The notes: generated by a model from the letters alone, not told the origin. A stretch of DNA of 64,000 bases from Mycobacterium sp. ACS1612 (GCF_001667505.1 NZ_LZHZ01000067.1:231975-295974); one strand, 5' to 3'. Shown: positions 17,203 through 25,946, numbered from the stretch's first letter. Translations and numbers: made by a program.

Positions 17203-18704
17203 TCCGACGACATCCGGGCGGCGTCACGAGCCCGCAGGGCCAGCCACAGCTCGTGGCGGTCCTGCGCGGACTCCATGCGCCGCCCGGTTAGTCGTTCCAC
17301 CGCCTCGATGCGGTTGCGCATCGTGTGCCGGTGAACGCGCAGCGCGGCGGCAGCCGAGCCCCAGTGCCCGTTGTGCTCGAGAAAAGCGGTGAGCCCACGC
17401 AGCAGATCGCCTGACCGGTCCATCGCGTCAAGCGGGCCGAGCACCGCGTCGGCGTACGCCTGAAGTGGTTGCGCCCCAACCGTGTTCAGGAGCAGCCGAC
17501 TGCTGGCGATTTCTTCGGCGTGCATGTGGCGGCCCTGGACGCGGCTCGCCGGCAGCGCCGAGGAGGCCTGGCGCAGGGAAACGACCAGCGAGCCGGGTCG
17601 CACCGCGATGCCGATACCCGCAGGCCGACCGCCCGCCAGCGTGCCGAGCGCACCCGGCAGATCGGTGTCGATGGGCACCGCGAGTTCGACCACTTCTCCC
17701 ACTACGCGCACCAGTGCGTCGGGCAGGCTGGTGAGCAGGTCGGCGGCCAAGTCGTCGGCATCGTGCTGGGCGGCGACCGCGGCGGCCCGCAAGTCGGTGT
17801 CTTGCAAGCCGACCGACGCCAGCCAGCGCGCGGCGACGACGTCCTCGACGGAGGCGCGAGCCAACCGGTCCAGCACCTGGGCTCGGCCGCGGCGCTGGGC
17901 GGTGGTGAGCCCGTGGCGGCGCTCGAGCTCGAGTGAGAGCAGCGACACCAGATCACCCGAAATCTGATGAGCGGCAGGCAATTCAGCGGGCCCGTCGATC
18001 AGCAGCCAGGCACGAAGTCTGCGCGCGCCGAGCGCATGGAGTTCTCGCCTGCGCCCACCGCTGATGTCGGCGGCTGCCGCGTTGAGGCCCTGCTCGCGAA
18101 CCGACTCCAGCAACCCGGACAGCCGCTCGACCAAATGGGCTGCGTCCGAATCCGATTGGGCGACTATCCGACCGAGCAAGTCGATAACCACGCCCGAGCG
18201 GCCGGTGGCGTCGCGGTGAGCGGAAAGGATGCCGAGCAGCCCGCCGGGGGTGACGGCGGCTGCGGTCAAGGCCCGCTGAGTTCGGAGCGCCCACTCCAGG
18301 TCCCGCCGTTCGGCGCGCGCCCGGTAGGCGAACACCGCCTTCGTCACCGCGATGAACGGCACCGGATCGGGCACCGTCAACAACGGCACACCGATCTCGT
18401 CGGCAGCGCTGACCAGGCGTGCGGGCGCCTTCTGATGAGGCAGTTCGGCACCGAGCCCGATACCGACGGCGCGCACCCCCGCAGCATCCAGGTCGGCGAG
18501 ATAGGACCGGCAACCCGCCAGGGTCTTCGGCAGCAACAGGCCGATGGTCAACAGCAACTCGCCGCCCTGCAGCCACGGACCGGGATTCACCAGCTCAGAA
18601 ACCGCGGCGGCCTCGATTTCCCGGTCGGCACCGCTACGCCCTGCGACCAACTGCAGCCCCAGATCGGGGTCCGCGACCAGCTCCGCAACGGTCAGCATGG
18701 ACAT
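17199..18704 (-). CDS. PucR-family transcriptional regulator
   Basis: A 501-residue regulator of the PucR/CdaR type, often controlling purine, polyamine or amino-acid catabolism. The N-terminal PucR domain begins SMLTVAELVADPDLGLQLVAG. The C-terminal helix-turn-helix has the typical LRVHRHTMRNRIEAVERLTG. I prefer ATG 18704, which leaves a 76-bp divergent promoter region; the frame is open to 18818, and an ATG at 18782 would overlap the start of the ureohydrolase on the other strand. It is divergent from the guanidino-compound operon and so is its probable regulator. Confidence 0.88.
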   Translation of the reverse strand: MSMLTVAELVADPDLGLQLVAGRSGADREIEAAAVSELVNPGPWLQGGELLLTIGLLLPKTLAGCRSYLADLDAAGVRAVGIGLGAELPHQKAPARLVSAADEIGVPLLTVPDPVPFIAVTKAVFAYRARAERRDLEWALRTQRALTAAAVTPGGLLGILSAHRDATGRSGVVIDLLGRIVAQSDSDAAHLVERLSGLLESVREQGLNAAAADISGGRRRELHALGARRLRAWLLIDGPAELPAAHQISGDLVSLLSLELERRHGLTTAQRRGRAQVLDRLARASVEDVVAARWLASVGLQDTDLRAAAVAAQHDADDLAADLLTSLPDALVRVVGEVVELAVPIDTDLPGALGTLAGGRPAGIGIAVRPGSLVVSLRQASSALPASRVQGRHMHAEEIASSRLLLNTVGAQPLQAYADAVLGPLDAMDRSGDLLRGLTAFLEHNGHWGSAAAALRVHRHTMRNRIEAVERLTGRRMESAQDRHELWLALRARDAARMSSD

Positions 18705-18780
18705 ATCGTCGAACAGCTGAAGCGCAATCTCTACAAATTGGCTATATCCGCAGGCGGCCGTTTCGGGGAGCGTTATAGAC

Positions 18781-19800
18781 ATGACTTCTGCGCCCCCGAT
18801 CGGACCGGTCGACGCCACGCGTGTGCCGCGCTACGCGGGTCCGGCTACCTTCGCACGCCTGCCCCGCACCGATGAAGTGACCCACACCGACGTCGCGGTC
18901 GTCGGCATCCCGTTCGACTCCGGAGTGTCCTACCGGCCGGGGGCGCGGTTCGGCCCGGGCCACATTCGGGCCTCGTCCAAGCTGCTGCGGCCGTATCACC
19001 CGCGGCTGGATGTCGAACCGTTCGCGGTTCAGCAGGTGGCCGACGCCGGTGACATCGCTGTGAACCCGTTCGACATCGCCGAGGCGATCACCACGATCGA
19101 GCGCGCGTCGGACGAGTTGCGTGACGGCGGGACGAAGCTGATCACGCTCGGCGGCGACCACACCATCGCGCTGCCGTTGCTTCGCTCGCTGCACCGCGAC
19201 CATGGCCCGGTCGCTGTACTGCACTTCGACGCCCACCTCGACACCTGGGACACCTACTTCGGTGCGCCGTTCACGCATGGCACGCCGTTCCGGCGGGCAA
19301 GCGAGGAGGGCCTGCTTGATCCCGAACACTGCCTGCACGTGGGGATTCGCGGGCCGTTGTATGCGTCCACCGACCTGACCGACGACAAAGTGCTCGGCTT
19401 CCAGGTGATCGGAACGGACGATTTTCAGATCGAGGGGCTGGCCGCGGTGATCGAGCGGACGCGGGCACGTCTCGGCGAAGCGCCGGTGTACGTGTCCGTC
19501 GACATCGATGTGCTCGACCCCGCCCACGCGCCGGGCACCGGAACCCCGGAAGCCGGCGGCATGACAAGTCGCGAGCTACTGCACTGCCTGCGAAGCCTGG
19601 TGGGCGTCAACGTGGTCGGAGCCGACATCGTCGAGGTGGCACCCGCCTACGACCATGCCGAGATCACCGGCATCGCGGCCGCTCACGTCGCGTACGAGCT
19701 GATGTCCGTGCTGGCGGCGTCGGCGGGCAGGAGCGAAGCGACCCGGGGGATGGCGTCGGCGGGCAGGAGCGAAGCGACCCGGGGGATGACACAGCCGTGA
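18781..19800 (+). CDS. Agmatinase/guanidinobutyrase-type ureohydrolase
   Basis: Mn-dependent ureohydrolase of the arginase/agmatinase family, splitting a guanidino compound to an amine plus urea. Metal-binding motifs are complete: GGDHTIALP, FDAHLDTWD and SVDIDVLDPAHAPG. The length to about residue 312 matches the family. The last 27 residues are unusual: a 12-residue unit ASAGRSEATRGM occurs twice, encoded by a perfect 36-bp tandem repeat (19717-19788) just before the stop. It overlaps the next gene at GTGA. With a TPP decarboxylase and transporter downstream, 4-guanidinobutyrate is the likeliest substrate; agmatine is the alternative. Confidence 0.9.
   Translation: MTSAPPIGPVDATRVPRYAGPATFARLPRTDEVTHTDVAVVGIPFDSGVSYRPGARFGPGHIRASSKLLRPYHPRLDVEPFAVQQVADAGDIAVNPFDIAEAITTIERASDELRDGGTKLITLGGDHTIALPLLRSLHRDHGPVAVLHFDAHLDTWDTYFGAPFTHGTPFRRASEEGLLDPEHCLHVGIRGPLYASTDLTDDKVLGFQVIGTDDFQIEGLAAVIERTRARLGEAPVYVSVDIDVLDPAHAPGTGTPEAGGMTSRELLHCLRSLVGVNVVGADIVEVAPAYDHAEITGIAAAHVAYELMSVLAASAGRSEATRGMASAGRSEATRGMTQP
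19717..19788 (+). repeat. Perfect 36-bp tandem repeat, two copies, inside the ureohydrolase 3' end
   Basis: Unit begins GCGTCGGCGGGCAGGAGCGA and ends GACCCGGGGGATG. The copies are 19717-19752 and 19753-19788 and are identical. The period is a multiple of three, so the reading frame is kept. It ends 8 bases before the GTG of the next, overlapping gene. Confidence 0.97.
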
Positions 19801-21377
19801 CCACGCATCGCAACGGTGGCGCCGCGGTGGTAGAAAGCCTTGCCGCACAAGGGGTGGACGCCGTGTTCGGCATCCCGGGCACACACAACCTCGAGCTGTA
19901 CCGCCATTTTCCGGCGACCGGAATCCGCGCCATCACGGCGCGCCATGAGCAGGGAGCTGGATACGCCGCCGAAGCCTACGCCCGAGTCACCGGCAGACCC
20001 GGCGTGGTGGTGGCCACCAGCGGGCCCGGCCTGACGAACACGATGACGGCGGCGGCCACCGGCTATGCGGAGTCGCAGCCGATGCTGATCCTGTCGTCCG
20101 GGATGCCCACCGACGCCGAGGGCCATGACCTCGGACAGCTGCACGAGGCCAAGAACACCAGCGGAGCAATGGATCAGCTGATCCGCTGGAGCCGCCGGGT
20201 ACGCACCGCCGACGACGCCGCCGACGCCGTCTCGGACGCGTTCGACTCGTTCGCCGCGGGCCGTCCCCGCCCGGTGCACATCGAGATTCCCGTCGACGTC
20301 CTCGAGGCCCAGTGGACGGGCGAGCCCCGTGGGGCGGCCGCCAAACACACTGCGCCACAAGCTGATCCCGATGCGGTACGCACCGCGGCCGAGGCGCTGG
20401 CAGCCGCCACCCAGCCGATGATCATCGCAGGCGGGGGAGCGGTCAACGCGCAGCAGGAGCTGACCGCACTGGCCGAGGCGCTCGGCGCACCGGTCGCCAC
20501 CACAGTCAACGGCAAGGGCGTCGTCGACGAGGGTCATCCGCTGTCAGTTGGCGCATCCGTCCGGCTTCGGGCCGTGCAGAAAGCCGCCGCCGAAAGCGAT
20601 GCACTGCTTGTGGTCGGCTCCGAACTTGGCGATTCGGACCTATGGGAAGGGCAGATTCGTGCGCGGACGGTGATCCGTTGCGATATCGAACGCGCCCAAT
20701 TGCAGAAGAACTGCCCGGCCGACCATGCGCTGCTCGGCGACGCCGCGGCCACCGTCGCCGCGCTCCGGGCCGCCCTGCCCGCCGTGACCTCGCGCACCCA
20801 CGACCGCGCCGCGGCGCTGCGGGCGGCGTGCCGCGAGGAAGCGGCCAAGGACGCGGGCGGCTACGCGGAGATCAATGCCGCAGTGCGCGCGGCCCTGCCT
20901 GCCGACGGCGTGCTGACCGGGGACAGTTCGCAGGTCACCTACTTCGGGTCGGTGCATTTCTTCGACATGCCCGCCCCGCGCCGCTTCTGCTATTCGCCCG
21001 GGTTCGCCACGCTGGGCTACGGGCTGCCTGCGGGCCTCGGCGCCGCGATCGGACTGCCCGGATCACCGGTGGCGGTGCTGCTCGGCGACGGTGCGCTGAT
21101 GTTCTCGGTGCAGGAACTGATGACACTTGTCGAACAACAACTTTCGATACCTGTCGTCGTCGTCGACAACGGCGGCTACCGGGAAATCCGGGACCAGGAA
21201 GCGGCCAGGGGCATTGCGCCGATCGGCGTCGAGCTGCGCACGCCGGACTTCGCCGCCCTCGCGGTGGCGATGGGAGCACGTGGGGTGCGTACGACCTCGA
21301 CGGCCGAGTTGACCGAGCTCGTTCGCGGTGCGCTCGACGCCCACGGACCGACTGTCATCCACTTCGACATCCGCTGA
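19797..21377 (+). CDS. TPP-dependent decarboxylase, acetolactate synthase-like (possible 5-guanidino-2-oxopentanoate decarboxylase)
   Basis: A 526-residue thiamine-diphosphate enzyme with the three-domain layout: an N-terminal PYR domain with catalytic Glu in ARHEQGAGYAAEAYAR, a central domain, and a C-terminal PP domain with GDGALMFSVQEL reaching the metal-binding VVDNGGY. Acetolactate synthase homologues look alike, but the partners (ureohydrolase before, symporter after, PucR-type regulator) fit the arginine transaminase route, in which the AruI enzyme decarboxylates 5-guanidino-2-oxopentanoate and a ureohydrolase later acts on 4-guanidinobutyrate. That assignment is inference. GTG 19797 overlaps the previous stop (GTGA). 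Confidence 0.85.
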   Translation: MTTHRNGGAAVVESLAAQGVDAVFGIPGTHNLELYRHFPATGIRAITARHEQGAGYAAEAYARVTGRPGVVVATSGPGLTNTMTAAATGYAESQPMLILSSGMPTDAEGHDLGQLHEAKNTSGAMDQLIRWSRRVRTADDAADAVSDAFDSFAAGRPRPVHIEIPVDVLEAQWTGEPRGAAAKHTAPQADPDAVRTAAEALAAATQPMIIAGGGAVNAQQELTALAEALGAPVATTVNGKGVVDEGHPLSVGASVRLRAVQKAAAESDALLVVGSELGDSDLWEGQIRARTVIRCDIERAQLQKNCPADHALLGDAAATVAALRAALPAVTSRTHDRAAALRAACREEAAKDAGGYAEINAAVRAALPADGVLTGDSSQVTYFGSVHFFDMPAPRRFCYSPGFATLGYGLPAGLGAAIGLPGSPVAVLLGDGALMFSVQELMTLVEQQLSIPVVVVDNGGYREIRDQEAARGIAPIGVELRTPDFAALAVAMGARGVRTTSTAELTELVRGALDAHGPTVIHFDIR

Positions 21378-21386
21378 GGGGACATC

Positions 21387-22835
21387 ATGGATATCGCGAT
21401 CGTCGTCATCTACCTGCTGGGCATGATTGCCTTCGGCTTCTGGGGAAAGAGCAGGGCCAAAACGCAATCCGACTTCCTGGTCGCCGGCCGTCGCCTGGGC
21501 CCGCTGCTCTACTCCGGCACCATGGCCGCGATCGTGCTTGGCGGCGCGTCGACGATCGGCGGTGTCGGCCTCGGGTACAAATACGGGATCTCGGGCATGT
21601 GGCTGGTGTTCTGGATCGGCGTCGGGATTCTGGCGCTGAGCCTGTTGTTCGCGGGCCGGATCCAGCGGCTGCGCGTCTACACCGTCAGCCAGATGCTCGA
21701 ATTACGTTATGGCCCAGGCTCTTCCGTGCTGTCGGGAATCGTGATGTGGGGCTACACGCTGATGCTGTCGGTGACGTCGACCATCGCGTATTCGACCATC
21801 TTCGGCGCGTTGTTCGACATCGCCAAGGTGCCAGCGATCATACTCGGCGGCAGCGTGGTCATCATCTATTCCACGCTGGGCGGGATGTGGTCGATCACGC
21901 TGACCGACTTCGTGCAGTTCATGGTCAAGACCATCGGCATCTTCTTCATCCTGCTGCCGGTCGCGCTGTACAAGACCGGAGGCGTCTCCGGGCTGGCCGA
22001 CAAGCTGCCCGCCGACGCCACATCGCTGACCACCATCGGCGGCGAGACCATCCTGACCTATTTCGTCATCTACACCTTCGGTCTGCTGATCGGCCAGGAC
22101 ATCTGGCAGCGGGTGTTCACCGCGCGCAGTCCCGGGGTGGCCCGCTGGGCAGGTGCGGCGTCCGGGCTGTACTGCCTGCTGTACGCGGTGGCGGGAGCGG
22201 TGATCGGGATGGCGGCCAAGGTGCTGCTGCCCGCGCTGGAATCCCGGGACGACGCGTTCGCGCAGTTCGTCGAGCAGCAGTTGCCGCCGGTGCTGGCCGG
22301 CCTCGTGCTGGCGGCCGCGCTCGCCGCGGTGATGTCGACGTCGAGCGGTGCGCTGATCGCCACCGCGACGGTGTTCAGCCAGGACATCGTCGCGCGACTG
22401 CGGCATCAGGACATCGAGGCGGGCAGCGAGCACGACCACGTCCGCAACAACCGGCTCTATGTGTTCGGTTTCGGCCTTCTGATGGTGCTCATCGCCTGCG
22501 TGCTGCAGGACGTGGTGGCCGCGTTGACCGTGGCCTACGACATCCTGGTCGGTGGGTTGTTGGTGCCGATCCTGGGCGGTCTGGTGTGGCGGCGCGGCAC
22601 CAACGTCGGGGCAGTGGCGGCAATGGCCGTCGGCACCGTCGCGACGCTGGGCACGATGATCTACCTGGGCGACATCTACGCCAACGAGCCGATCTACGTC
22701 GGGCTGGTCACCGGGCTGGTGGTCTATGTGGTCGGCAGTCTGACCAGTAAGGCCACCGACCCCGAGGTGCTCGCCGAGTGGGATCGGCGGAGCCGAGGAC
22801 AAGATGTGGAGCCGGTGCCGACGCCGGCTGCCTAG
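21387..22835 (+). CDS. Sodium:solute symporter (SSS family)
   Basis: A 482-residue multi-pass transporter of the SSS family (PutP/PanF-like), about 13 helices across the length. Conserved segments include SDFLVAGRRLGPLLYSGTMA near the N-terminus and the long central GLLIGQDIWQRVFTARS. It starts 9 bp after the decarboxylase, so it is the third gene of the operon and presumably takes up the substrate that the two enzymes break down. The stop codon sits in a short palindrome, CTAGCCAGGCTAG (22832-22844), with no T-run. Confidence 0.93.
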   Translation: MDIAIVVIYLLGMIAFGFWGKSRAKTQSDFLVAGRRLGPLLYSGTMAAIVLGGASTIGGVGLGYKYGISGMWLVFWIGVGILALSLLFAGRIQRLRVYTVSQMLELRYGPGSSVLSGIVMWGYTLMLSVTSTIAYSTIFGALFDIAKVPAIILGGSVVIIYSTLGGMWSITLTDFVQFMVKTIGIFFILLPVALYKTGGVSGLADKLPADATSLTTIGGETILTYFVIYTFGLLIGQDIWQRVFTARSPGVARWAGAASGLYCLLYAVAGAVIGMAAKVLLPALESRDDAFAQFVEQQLPPVLAGLVLAAALAAVMSTSSGALIATATVFSQDIVARLRHQDIEAGSEHDHVRNNRLYVFGFGLLMVLIACVLQDVVAALTVAYDILVGGLLVPILGGLVWRRGTNVGAVAAMAVGTVATLGTMIYLGDIYANEPIYVGLVTGLVVYVVGSLTSKATDPEVLAEWDRRSRGQDVEPVPTPAA

Positions 22836-23093
22836 CCAGGCTAGTTTGCCACGAACCCTAGTGCTGGTTTCTCCACGGTATGCGAAAGCAATCGTATGAA
22901 CGGACGACAGAACGTATGTCTATTCACCGCGGACGTTAATATAGGCGTTTGCCAGTGATGGGCGCTCCGGCCCCGATTTAGCTGTAGACATGGCGGAACC
23001 GGCTGATTCTTTTATTTGCCAACCGCTTCCCACGCTGCCGTTTATGAGTTAATCTCTTTTCGGTAACTACTGGCCCTGGCTAAGGGGGAAACT

Positions 23094-23516
23094 ATGGCGT
23101 CACGCCGTCCTTTTGTGCTTCTTGGTTGTTCGCTAGTTAGCGCCGGAGCGATCGCACTCGCTGTTCCCGCCACGTCGTCGGCAGACAATTGCCTGCTGGG
23201 GATTCAAGGCCTCGTATGTCAGAGCGGGATCTTGAACAGCAACACCCTCGGCCCGAACATCGGCATCGGTAACAGTGGCGGCTTCAACGGCGGTGTGCTG
23301 AACTCCGGTCTGATCAACGGCGGGCTTGTCAACAGCGGAGTGGGGAACTTCGGCGTGCTGAACGGGGGCACGCGCAACTTCGGCATCGGCAATCAAGGGA
23401 CGGGGAACCAGGGCCTGCTCAACGGCGGCACCAATAATCAGGGCATTCTCAACGTCGGTGGCGGCAGCCTGGTCGGGCTGGCGCCGGGCGGTCATCTGCT
23501 CGGAATCGGAGGCTGA
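23094..23516 (+). CDS. Small secreted NxGxx pentapeptide-repeat protein (MPTR-like, no PPE domain)
   Basis: A 140-residue protein with a signal peptide (cleavage likely after TSSA at about residue 29) and a short Cys-containing segment (DNCLLGIQGLVCQSG). From about residue 45 to 125 it is almost entirely degenerate pentapeptides of N-x-G-x-x form, such as LNSGL, INGGL, VNSGV, GNFGV and LNGGT. This is the repeat type of the PPE-MPTR proteins of slow-growing mycobacteria, but here on a classic signal peptide with no PPE domain. AAGGGGGA precedes ATG 23094. A strong hairpin terminator follows at 23549, so it is probably a single-gene transcript. Function unknown. Confidence 0.82.
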   Translation: MASRRPFVLLGCSLVSAGAIALAVPATSSADNCLLGIQGLVCQSGILNSNTLGPNIGIGNSGGFNGGVLNSGLINGGLVNSGVGNFGVLNGGTRNFGIGNQGTGNQGLLNGGTNNQGILNVGGGSLVGLAPGGHLLGIGG

Positions 23517-23548
23517 CGGAGGCTGACGAACGGGCGCAACAGCATGGA

Positions 23549-23582
23549 GTGACGGGCGGGTTCTTCGGGACTCGCCCATCAC
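23549..23582 (+). terminator. Strong hairpin with a C(TTCG)G loop after the NxGxx gene
   Basis: Fifteen-base arms (23549-23563 and 23568-23582) pair at all but one position, counting two G-T pairs, around the very stable tetraloop TTCG. There is no long T-run, as is common for mycobacterial terminators. It lies 33 bp past the stop and insulates tRNA-Leu and pdtaR downstream. Confidence 0.75.
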
Positions 23583-23674
23583 TCGTTATGGGTTCGGATC
23601 GCGGCGGCGCCTCTGACCGCCTCGACGGTGGCTGGACGGGGATGGTCGCGTAACCTAACCTTGCTTCTTCGCAA

Positions 23675-23757
23675 GCCCGAGTGGCGAAATGGCAGACGCG
23701 GCGGACTCAAAATCCGTTGGTGGCAACACCGTGTGGGTTCGACTCCCTCCTCGGGCA
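23675..23757 (+). tRNA. tRNA-Leu (anticodon CAA)
   Basis: A class II tRNA. The acceptor stem GCCCGAG pairs with CTCGGGC. The anticodon arm GCGGA-CTCAAAA-TCCGT places CAA in the loop, reading TTG. A variable arm follows, then the T-arm with GGTTCGACTCC. No CCA is encoded. It lies between the hairpin terminator and pdtaR. Confidence 0.96.
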
Positions 23758-23891
23758 CTTCGATGGCGCAGGTCATGGAAATCGGGCTGCGCTGTCGACT
23801 GCGCTGGTCAGAAGTTGGGCATGGGCTGGTTTGACGCACCGGAAATGCCCCCCGGTCGCTGATCGCCCGCCGGACCGCCACAATGTGTCCC

Positions 23892-24503
23892 ATGACCGGG
23901 TCACCGACCAATGCCGATAGGCCGCGCCGCGTTCTCGTCGCTGAAGACGAAGCGCTCATCCGACTGGACTTGGCCGAAATGCTGCGCGAAGAAGGCTACG
24001 AGATCGTGGGGGAGGCCGGCGACGGCCAGGAGGCGGTCGATCTGGCCGAGAGCCTGCGGCCCGATCTGGTGATCATGGACGTCAAGATGCCGCGACGCGA
24101 TGGCATCGACGCCGCATCCGAGATCGCCAGCAAGCGCATCGCGCCGATCGTCATCCTCACCGCGTTCAGCCAACGGGAACTCGTGGAACGGGCGCGCGAC
24201 GCAGGTGCCATGGCGTATCTGGTGAAACCGTTCAACATCACCGACCTGATCCCGGCGATCGAGGTGGCGGTGAGCCGGTTCAGCGAGATGACCGCGCTGG
24301 AGAACGAGGTCGCGACGTTGTCCGACCGGTTGGAGACGCGCAAGCTCGTCGAACGGGCGAAGGGTTTGCTGCAAACAAAGCAGGGGTTGTCAGAGCCCGA
24401 GGCGTTCAAATGGATCCAGCGCGCGGCCATGGATCGCCGCACCACGATGAGGCGGGTCGCCGAGGTGGTGCTCGAAACTCTCGACGCGCCCGAGAAAGCG
24501 TAA
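23892..24503 (+). CDS. pdtaR: ANTAR-domain response regulator PdtaR
   Basis: Response regulator that binds RNA rather than DNA. The receiver domain has the acidic cluster at AEDEALIR, phospho-acceptor Asp63 (IMDVKMPRRDG) and conserved Lys in YLVKPFN. The C-terminal ANTAR domain (about residues 140-195) includes RKLVERAKGLLQ and reads like M. tuberculosis Rv1626. In mycobacteria the partner kinase PdtaS is encoded elsewhere. It acts by antitermination on transcripts with paired hairpins; the product is 203 residues from ATG 23892 (ATG 23883 is an alternative). It is the backbone marker that fixes the synteny here. Confidence 0.97.
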   Translation: MTGSPTNADRPRRVLVAEDEALIRLDLAEMLREEGYEIVGEAGDGQEAVDLAESLRPDLVIMDVKMPRRDGIDAASEIASKRIAPIVILTAFSQRELVERARDAGAMAYLVKPFNITDLIPAIEVAVSRFSEMTALENEVATLSDRLETRKLVERAKGLLQTKQGLSEPEAFKWIQRAAMDRRTTMRRVAEVVLETLDAPEKA

Positions 24504-24680
24504 AAACTGCGTTTCCGACGCGCCGTCGGCCGCGAATTTACGGCCGGTCAGCAGTCCCCGTTTTCCAACATGACGCGACATGGGTTCGCGTTGGCTATGG
24601 TCTTCCCGAAGCATCGCCGCCCCAGCAGAGGAGGGCTGGTGCGCCCGATGCCGACAAAAACATTGACGCGGAGGTGAAGT

Positions 24681-25898
24681 GTGCGCGGAGGCGTGGCACG
24701 GAATGCATTTGCTCTCGGTAGTGCCGTCCTGGTCGTGCTCGGTGTTGCCGGGTGCCAACAATCCGAGCCGAGTGGTAACGGAGGCACGGCGCAGGCAGAT
24801 CTGAAGATCGTCGAGCAGGTTCAGATCGACGAGCAGGGCAAGGAAGTCAAAGCGGATCAGGCTGCCGCGGCCGCCGATCCCGCCGGTGACGGCAAGGCCA
24901 CCTGTCCGCCGGTGTCGATCGCAATGGCCGGGGCTCTCAACGGGCCGGACGCTGCGCTGGGCATCAACATCAAAAACGGTGTGCAGCTTGCGATCGACAA
25001 GCACAACGCGGCCAACAAGGGCTGCCAGGTGCAGCTGAAGCCGTTCGACACCGAAGGTGATCCGCAGAAGGCCACCGCGATCGCGCCGCAGATCGTCGAC
25101 GACCAGTACACGATCGGACTCGTCGGCCCGGCGTTCTCGGGTGAGACGAAAGCCACCGGCACTGTGTTCGACCAGGCCGGCCTGGTCGCCACCACGGCAT
25201 CGGCGACCAACCCGACGCTGTCCCAGAACGGGTGGAAGACGTTCTTCCGCGGCCTCGCCAACGATGCCGTGCAGGGCCCGGCCGTCGCCAACTACCTGAA
25301 GAACACCTTGAACTACAAGAAGGTCTGCGTCATCGACGACAGCACCGACTACGGTCTCGGCCTGGCCTCGGCGGTCCGCGAGACGCTGGGCCCGGTGGCC
25401 GATTCCGGTTGCAACATCTCAGTGAAGAAGGGCGACAAGGACTTCTCCGCCGCGGTGACACAGGTCAAGGGCGTCAACCCGGATGCCGTTTTCTACGGCG
25501 GCTACTACTCCGAGGCGGCTCCGCTGACCCAGCAGCTCAAGGACGGCGGCTTCGCCGGAACGTTCGTTTCCGCTGACGGCACAAAGGATCCCGAATACGT
25601 CAAGCAGGGCGGCGAAGCCACCAAGGGCGCCATCCTGTCCTGCCCGTGCGGCCCGGCCACCGGATCGTTCGCCGACGAGTACAAGAAGAAGTTCAACACC
25701 GATGCAGGCACCTACAGTGCGGAGGGCTACGATCTCGGCACCATCCTGGTGAAGGGCATCGACTCGGGTGCCATCACCCGGCCCGCGCTGCTGGACTTCG
25801 TCAAGAACTATAACGGCCAGGGGGTGGCCCGTAAGTACCAGTGGACCCCGACCGGTGAGCTCACCACCAACCTCATCTGGATCTTCAAGGTTCAGTAA
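24681..25898 (+). CDS. livJ: Branched-chain amino-acid-type ABC transporter, substrate-binding lipoprotein
   Basis: Periplasmic-type receptor of a LIV family importer, lipid-anchored through the lipobox VAGC at about residues 22-25. An unusual acidic/Ala-rich linker of about 40 residues precedes the type I binding fold that starts PVSIAMAGALNGPDAALG; the family motifs LVGPAFSGETKA and GGYYSEAAPLTQQL are present. GTG 24681 has GGAGG at 24670-24674. The substrate may be Leu/Ile/Val or another amino acid. A terminator-like hairpin separates it from livH, which should raise receptor expression over the permeases. Confidence 0.92.
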   Translation: MRGGVARNAFALGSAVLVVLGVAGCQQSEPSGNGGTAQADLKIVEQVQIDEQGKEVKADQAAAAADPAGDGKATCPPVSIAMAGALNGPDAALGINIKNGVQLAIDKHNAANKGCQVQLKPFDTEGDPQKATAIAPQIVDDQYTIGLVGPAFSGETKATGTVFDQAGLVATTASATNPTLSQNGWKTFFRGLANDAVQGPAVANYLKNTLNYKKVCVIDDSTDYGLGLASAVRETLGPVADSGCNISVKKGDKDFSAAVTQVKGVNPDAVFYGGYYSEAAPLTQQLKDGGFAGTFVSADGTKDPEYVKQGGEATKGAILSCPCGPATGSFADEYKKKFNTDAGTYSAEGYDLGTILVKGIDSGAITRPALLDFVKNYNGQGVARKYQWTPTGELTTNLIWIFKVQ

Positions 25899-25913
25899 GT
25901 CGCCAAGGCGAAG

Positions 25914-25946
25914 CGCGTCCGAGACCGTATGGCTCGGACGCGTTTT
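25914..25946 (+). terminator. Terminator or attenuator hairpin between livJ and livH
   Basis: Perfect 10-bp arms CGCGTCCGAG (25914-25923) and CTCGGACGCG (25933-25942) with a 9-base loop, followed by TTTT (25943-25946). It lies 16 bases after the livJ stop and about 70 before livH, which fits partial termination or 3' end protection of livJ mRNA. Confidence 0.75.

Noticed and set aside
20642..22750. 702-codon plus-strand open frame across the TPP decarboxylase and symporter genes
   Set aside because: It is an Arg/Gly/Ala-rich shadow of two genes with full family motifs in another frame; no domain is visible.
23270..23470. Regular repeats with near-constant spacing
   Set aside because: They are codons for NxGxx pentapeptides in an exported protein, not a CRISPR array.
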